Origin: CAKSQF01 sp964582375
Lineage (GTDB): Bacteria > Bacillota > Clostridia > Oscillospirales > CAG-272
Assembly (NCBI GenBank): GCA_964582375.1
Contig: CAZORL010000015.1
Location: 1 to 34,490 of the forward strand
DNA: 34,490 nt
Reading direction: 5' to 3'
Positions 31,594 through 34,490 of the stretch are shown here, in pieces. The first letter of the stretch is position 1. The number at the start of each line of letters is the position of its first letter. The notes beneath the pieces were generated by a model. It was not told the origin of the DNA and searched no databases. It worked only from the letters and a program-made list of their open reading frames with translations. The position numbers were made by a program, and so were the translations under genes.

Positions 31594-32058
31594 ATGAATC
31601 ATCAAATCCTAAAGAAAAATTACGCACTCTCACATGTCAAATGTCATATCGAAATGCCGATCGTTCTATTCGGCAAAGAACGCGATAGCGTTAATCGGTT
31701 TGTCGCTGATTTTGTAGGCGCGTTTGAGAGCGCACTCGGCGATCTCGATTCAGATGATACCCTTTCGTCTGTCGATCTGCGTGCGGCATGTCGCGAATGC
31801 GGCGATCTGTTTTCGATCCACTTTTCGGCGGCGTTTTCGAGATATGATGCCTCTGCCGATGTTTACTATCGATCCTTTGTCTTTGATATGCAAAACGGAA
31901 CGCTTGTGCTTCTTTCGGATGTTACCGATCGTCAATTTGCCGATCATCATAAGGGGTGGAGCTTTTATATCGGCGATCGCGGTGTTACGGCGTATCATGT
32001 CGATAAAGACGGACATACCGTCAAAAGAGAGCTCGGAAAACTCGTTCTTCATGAATAA
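31594..32058 (+). CDS. Small protein with DUF3298/RsiV-like C-terminal domain
   Basis: The 154-residue protein has no signal peptide or membrane segment. The pattern YYRSFVFDMQNGTLVLLSDV (about 91-110), followed by HHKGWSFYIGDRGVTAYHV, resembles the DUF3298 domain found in RsiV-type anti-sigma factors and related lysozyme-binding proteins. The upstream DUF4163-like part is short. A role in sensing is possible but not shown, and no sigma factor gene lies in the window. GAGGA precedes ATG 31594. It follows the YfhO gene after 58 bases and is 52 bases ahead of a DUF4830 gene. Confidence 0.68.
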   Translation: MNHQILKKNYALSHVKCHIEMPIVLFGKERDSVNRFVADFVGAFESALGDLDSDDTLSSVDLRAACRECGDLFSIHFSAAFSRYDASADVYYRSFVFDMQNGTLVLLSDVTDRQFADHHKGWSFYIGDRGVTAYHVDKDGHTVKRELGKLVLHE

Positions 32059-32110
32059 AAACGCTGTTCCGCTCATAGACTCTACCAAAATCATTTTTTG
32101 GGAGCTTTCT

Positions 32111-32593
32111 ATGTTTGTTTATTCGGTAAAAGCCTCAAGCGTTCGCTTCTTTGCGGCAATGGCACTTTCGGTCACACTTCTCCTCGCACTTGTTCTGTTT
32201 ATCCCTGCATATGAACCGATCTCAGCCGCCACGGGCACGGAGCAAAAGATCAGCTACGATAATATCAAAACCAACGAAGATCGGCTGAATTTTCTGAAAA
32301 GTCTCGGTTGGGATGTCGCCTCCGATCCGATCGAAACAGTAAATGTCAAAATTCCGTCCGAGTTTGATGCGGTCTTCAAGGAGTATAATAACCTCCAAAA
32401 AATGCAGGGGCTCGACCTGTCAAAGTATAAGCACAAGAACCTGACACGCTATACATACGAGATCAAAAATTACTCCGACTACGACGGAAAGGTCCTCGCA
32501 AGCCTGCTCGTTTATAAAAACAGAATAGTCGGCGGAGATATCTGCTCGGCTGATGTCAGCGGATTTATCACAACGCTCGACGGAAAAAGCTGA
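32111..32593 (+). CDS. DUF4830 family membrane-anchored protein
   Basis: The 160-residue protein has a membrane anchor or signal (about 11-37), then a compact domain. Its strings NFLKSLGWDVASDPIETVNVKIP, FDAVFKEYNNLQKMQGLDLSKYKHK and RYTYEIKNY, and the final VYKNRIVGGDICSADVSGF, match what I recall of DUF4830. This family is found mainly in Clostridia and has no known function. GGGAG lies just before ATG 32111; an upstream in-frame ATG at 31724 lies inside the preceding gene and is rejected. It probably acts outside the membrane next to the preceding DUF3298-like protein. Confidence 0.8.
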   Translation: MFVYSVKASSVRFFAAMALSVTLLLALVLFIPAYEPISAATGTEQKISYDNIKTNEDRLNFLKSLGWDVASDPIETVNVKIPSEFDAVFKEYNNLQKMQGLDLSKYKHKNLTRYTYEIKNYSDYDGKVLASLLVYKNRIVGGDICSADVSGFITTLDGKS

Positions 32594-32629
32594 TAAGCTG
32601 TATTTCAATAAAAAGGATTGTAAAGATCA

Positions 32630-33778
32630 ATGAATTATATTTATACCGCAACCTGCCTTTTCGGACTTGAAAGTCTGCTCGGCGAGGAGATTGATGCCCT
32701 CGGATATAAACGCATAGAGACCATCGACGGCAGAGTCCGCTTTGAGGGCGACGAGAGTGCTGCCGCAAGATGCAATATTTGGCTTCGTACCGCCGAACGA
32801 CTTTTCATTGAGGTCGGCAGAACCCCCGCATATACATTCGATGACCTTTTCGAGGGTGTTCGCGCCATGCCGTGGGAGGATTATGTCGGTAGAGATGACG
32901 CCTTTCCCGTCAGCGGCCACTCGGTCAAAAGCTTGCTGTCGTCCATCCCGGCTTTGCAGTCTGTCGTTCAAAAGGCAATAGCAGAAAGACTTAAAAGCGC
33001 GTATGAAATTTCATGGTGTCCGGCAAACGCTGTCAAAATGTCGATCGAGTTCTTTATTCTTAAAGATCAGGCATATCTTCTGCTCGATCTCAGCGGTACG
33101 GCACTTCATAAGCGCGGCTATCGACCTGTCGCAAACGCCGCACCTATTCGGGAGACGCTTGCCGCCGCACTTGTTAAGATATCACGCCCACGAGAGGATG
33201 TGCTTTTTTGGGATCCCATGTGCGGAAGCGGCACTATCCCGATCGAGGCGGCAATGATCGTGCAAAATATCGCCCCCGGGTCGGGCCGTAAATTTGCCGC
33301 AGAGGAATACGATTTCCTTCCCATGAATATATGGCAAACCGCACGCGATGAGGCGGCATCCCTTCGAAAGACCGACTCCGCTTTTGAGGCGTATGCGTCC
33401 GATATCGATCCAAATTGCGTGTCGCTCACCAAGGAAAACTGCTCGAGAGCGGGCGTTGTCGGCTCGGTAAAGGCATTCTCACGCGACGCACTCGAGATCA
33501 AAACGGGCGGCAGACGGGGCACGATCGTCACAAATCCCCCGTACGGCGAACGCCTCCTCACTCCAAAACAGGCAGAAGAGCTTTATCGCGCGATGGGCAA
33601 ACATTTTTCCACCCTCGATAATTGGCAGATCTATATCCTCTCCCCGAACGAAGATTTCGAGCGACTCTACGGCAGACGCGCCGATAAGGTCAGAAAGCTT
33701 TATAACGGCATGATAAAGTGCGGATATTATCAGTTTTTTAAGAAGAAAGACGGAAAAGATAAAAATGTCAAAAGATAA
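32630..33778 (+). CDS. THUMP-domain rRNA (guanine-N2)-methyltransferase, RlmL/YpsC type
   Basis: The 382-residue protein has an N-terminal ferredoxin-like/THUMP RNA-binding part (about 1-160) and a Rossmann methyltransferase domain. Visible are the SAM-binding motif FWDPMCGSGTIPIEAA (about 201-216) and the catalytic NPPYGERL (about 302-309), which identifies N2-guanine modification. It matches the RlmL half of RlmKL and Bacillus YpsC; the RlmK half is absent. The target is most likely 23S rRNA, but the position cannot be read from sequence. The end overlaps ybaK by 14 bases, so translation is coupled. Confidence 0.93.
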   Translation: MNYIYTATCLFGLESLLGEEIDALGYKRIETIDGRVRFEGDESAAARCNIWLRTAERLFIEVGRTPAYTFDDLFEGVRAMPWEDYVGRDDAFPVSGHSVKSLLSSIPALQSVVQKAIAERLKSAYEISWCPANAVKMSIEFFILKDQAYLLLDLSGTALHKRGYRPVANAAPIRETLAAALVKISRPREDVLFWDPMCGSGTIPIEAAMIVQNIAPGSGRKFAAEEYDFLPMNIWQTARDEAASLRKTDSAFEAYASDIDPNCVSLTKENCSRAGVVGSVKAFSRDALEIKTGGRRGTIVTNPPYGERLLTPKQAEELYRAMGKHFSTLDNWQIYILSPNEDFERLYGRRADKVRKLYNGMIKCGYYQFFKKKDGKDKNVKR

Positions 33779-34259
33779 AAAGGATAAGAAAGATAATAAG
33801 ACTAACGCCATGCGTATGCTTGACAGCGCAGGGATAGAATATGATGTCAATTTCTACGAGTGCGATGAATTTGTCGATGGTACTCATATCGCAGATATGC
33901 TCGGTCAGAGTCATGAAATGTCCTTCAAAACTCTCGTCGCCGTCGGGAAAAGCGCGGCTCATTATGTTTTTGTCCTTCCCATCGATGAGGAACTTAATCT
34001 GAAGCTCTGCGCCGCCTCGGTAGGCGAAAAATCGGTTGAACTTATCCATGTCAAGGATCTTTTCAAACTCACAGGCTATGTTCGAGGCGGCGTGTCACCC
34101 ATCGGAATGAAAAAGCAACTTCCGACCGTGATCGACGGCAGTGCCAAAAATTTCGATAAGATCATAATCAGCGCAGGTAAACTCGGTGCTCAGATATTCA
34201 TATCCCCCACCGACCTCGAAAAGATCATAAACGCCAAATTCGCACCGATAATACTTTGA
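33765..34259 (+). CDS. ybaK: Cys-tRNA(Pro) deacylase YbaK/EbsC
   Basis: This trans-acting editing enzyme hydrolyses Cys wrongly attached to tRNA-Pro. The 164-residue protein has a lysine-rich start (MSKDKKDKKDNKTNAM) and then the YbaK fold with FKTLVAVGKSAAHYVFVLP, the catalytic-site region TGYVRGGVSPIGMKK and LPTVIDGSA. The length fits the family. The start lies inside rlmL (14-base overlap), so both are expressed together. A strong terminator follows directly after the stop. Confidence 0.93.
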   Translation: MSKDKKDKKDNKTNAMRMLDSAGIEYDVNFYECDEFVDGTHIADMLGQSHEMSFKTLVAVGKSAAHYVFVLPIDEELNLKLCAASVGEKSVELIHVKDLFKLTGYVRGGVSPIGMKKQLPTVIDGSAKNFDKIIISAGKLGAQIFISPTDLEKIINAKFAPIIL

Positions 34260-34260
34260 C

Positions 34261-34302
34261 AAAAACAGACTGCCTCAATAACCTATGAGACAGTCTGTTT
34301 TT
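34261..34302 (+). terminator. Terminator after ybaK
   Basis: A perfect 12-bp stem (AAAAACAGACTG at 34261-34272 with its complement at 34291-34302) continues, after one mismatch, into CTCA/TGAG. The right arm ends in TTTTT. It ends the operon that runs from 24968. Confidence 0.9.
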
Positions 34303-34329
34303 CTGTTTTCGGATTCTATTATCAATTAT

Positions 34330-34490
34330 TCGACCGCCAAACTGAAAAATTATCCCCACACACGATGGCAACCCATTGTTCGGAAGGATAATTCATAATA
34401 AGTCGACCGCCAAACTCCACCCCAACGCTGTGAAGGGGCTTGCTCCTCCCGATTTGTCAAATCATCTTTTCATCGAGATGAGCAAGCCTC
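34330..34490. repeat. Nested repeat block, possible degenerate mobile or intergenic element
   Basis: Two copies of the 14-base string TCGACCGCCAAACT occur at 34330-34343 and 34403-34416. Between them AATTATCC (34348-34355) and GGATAATT (34386-34393) form an inverted repeat. Further on GGCTTGCTC (34437-34445) pairs with GAGCAAGCC (34480-34488). No coding frame of note is seen. The window ends here, so the full extent is unknown. A dispersed intergenic repeat or a MITE-like element is the best guess. Confidence 0.6.

Overview
The window looks like chromosomal core sequence of a Clostridia-class Firmicute. The evidence is Gram-positive style ribosome-binding sites (AGGAGG and GGGAGG), near-consensus sigma-A promoters with 16-17 bp spacers, long-form Hpf, RqcH/FbpA, a CwlD-type amidase (a family known from endospore formers), YitT, YfhO and a DUF4830 protein. 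GC content is moderate and GATC is strikingly frequent. The species cannot be named. No rRNA, tRNA, CRISPR array, prophage or intact insertion sequence was seen. About 31 complete genes and one 3' gene fragment are packed with no gene-free stretch over 300 bases.

Layout. 1-101: tail of an unrecognised gene, then a terminator. 348-8942 (+): rsmE, a PucR/CdaR-type regulator, then ftsE-ftsX, a coiled-coil M23 murein hydrolase, an S41 processing protease, greA and lysS. This joins the FtsEX division/cell-wall-hydrolase module to transcription and translation genes. 9000-10560 (-): a half-size EamA membrane protein and a Xer-type tyrosine recombinase. 10700-19788 (+): an unknown membrane protein, cwlD, radA, tsaE-tsaB, rpiB, tcdA, yitT and a P-type Ca2+ ATPase. 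19835-21690 (-): a sugar O-acetyltransferase and an MFS permease. 21933-24792 (+): hpf and a metallophosphoesterase/LamG lipoprotein. 24968-34259 (+): a dolichol-phosphate-type GT2, a GNAT, rqcH, a membrane-anchored PIG-L deacetylase, a YfhO-type GT-C protein, a DUF3298-like protein, a DUF4830 protein, an RlmL-type methyltransferase and ybaK. 34303-34490: a non-coding stretch with nested direct and inverted repeats.

How genes work together. TsaE and TsaB make t6A37 on tRNA, and TcdA, encoded close by, cyclises it. FtsEX is expected to control the M23 protein encoded just downstream, but that protein has Cys in place of the first His of its HxH motif. RqcH (ribosome quality control) carries Glu-Arg at residues 97-98, where the studied family members have the tailing-essential Asp-Arg. 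The GT2, PIG-L and YfhO genes could form a pathway in which a lipid-linked sugar is made, deacetylated and moved to an envelope polymer; this is inference from family and proximity.
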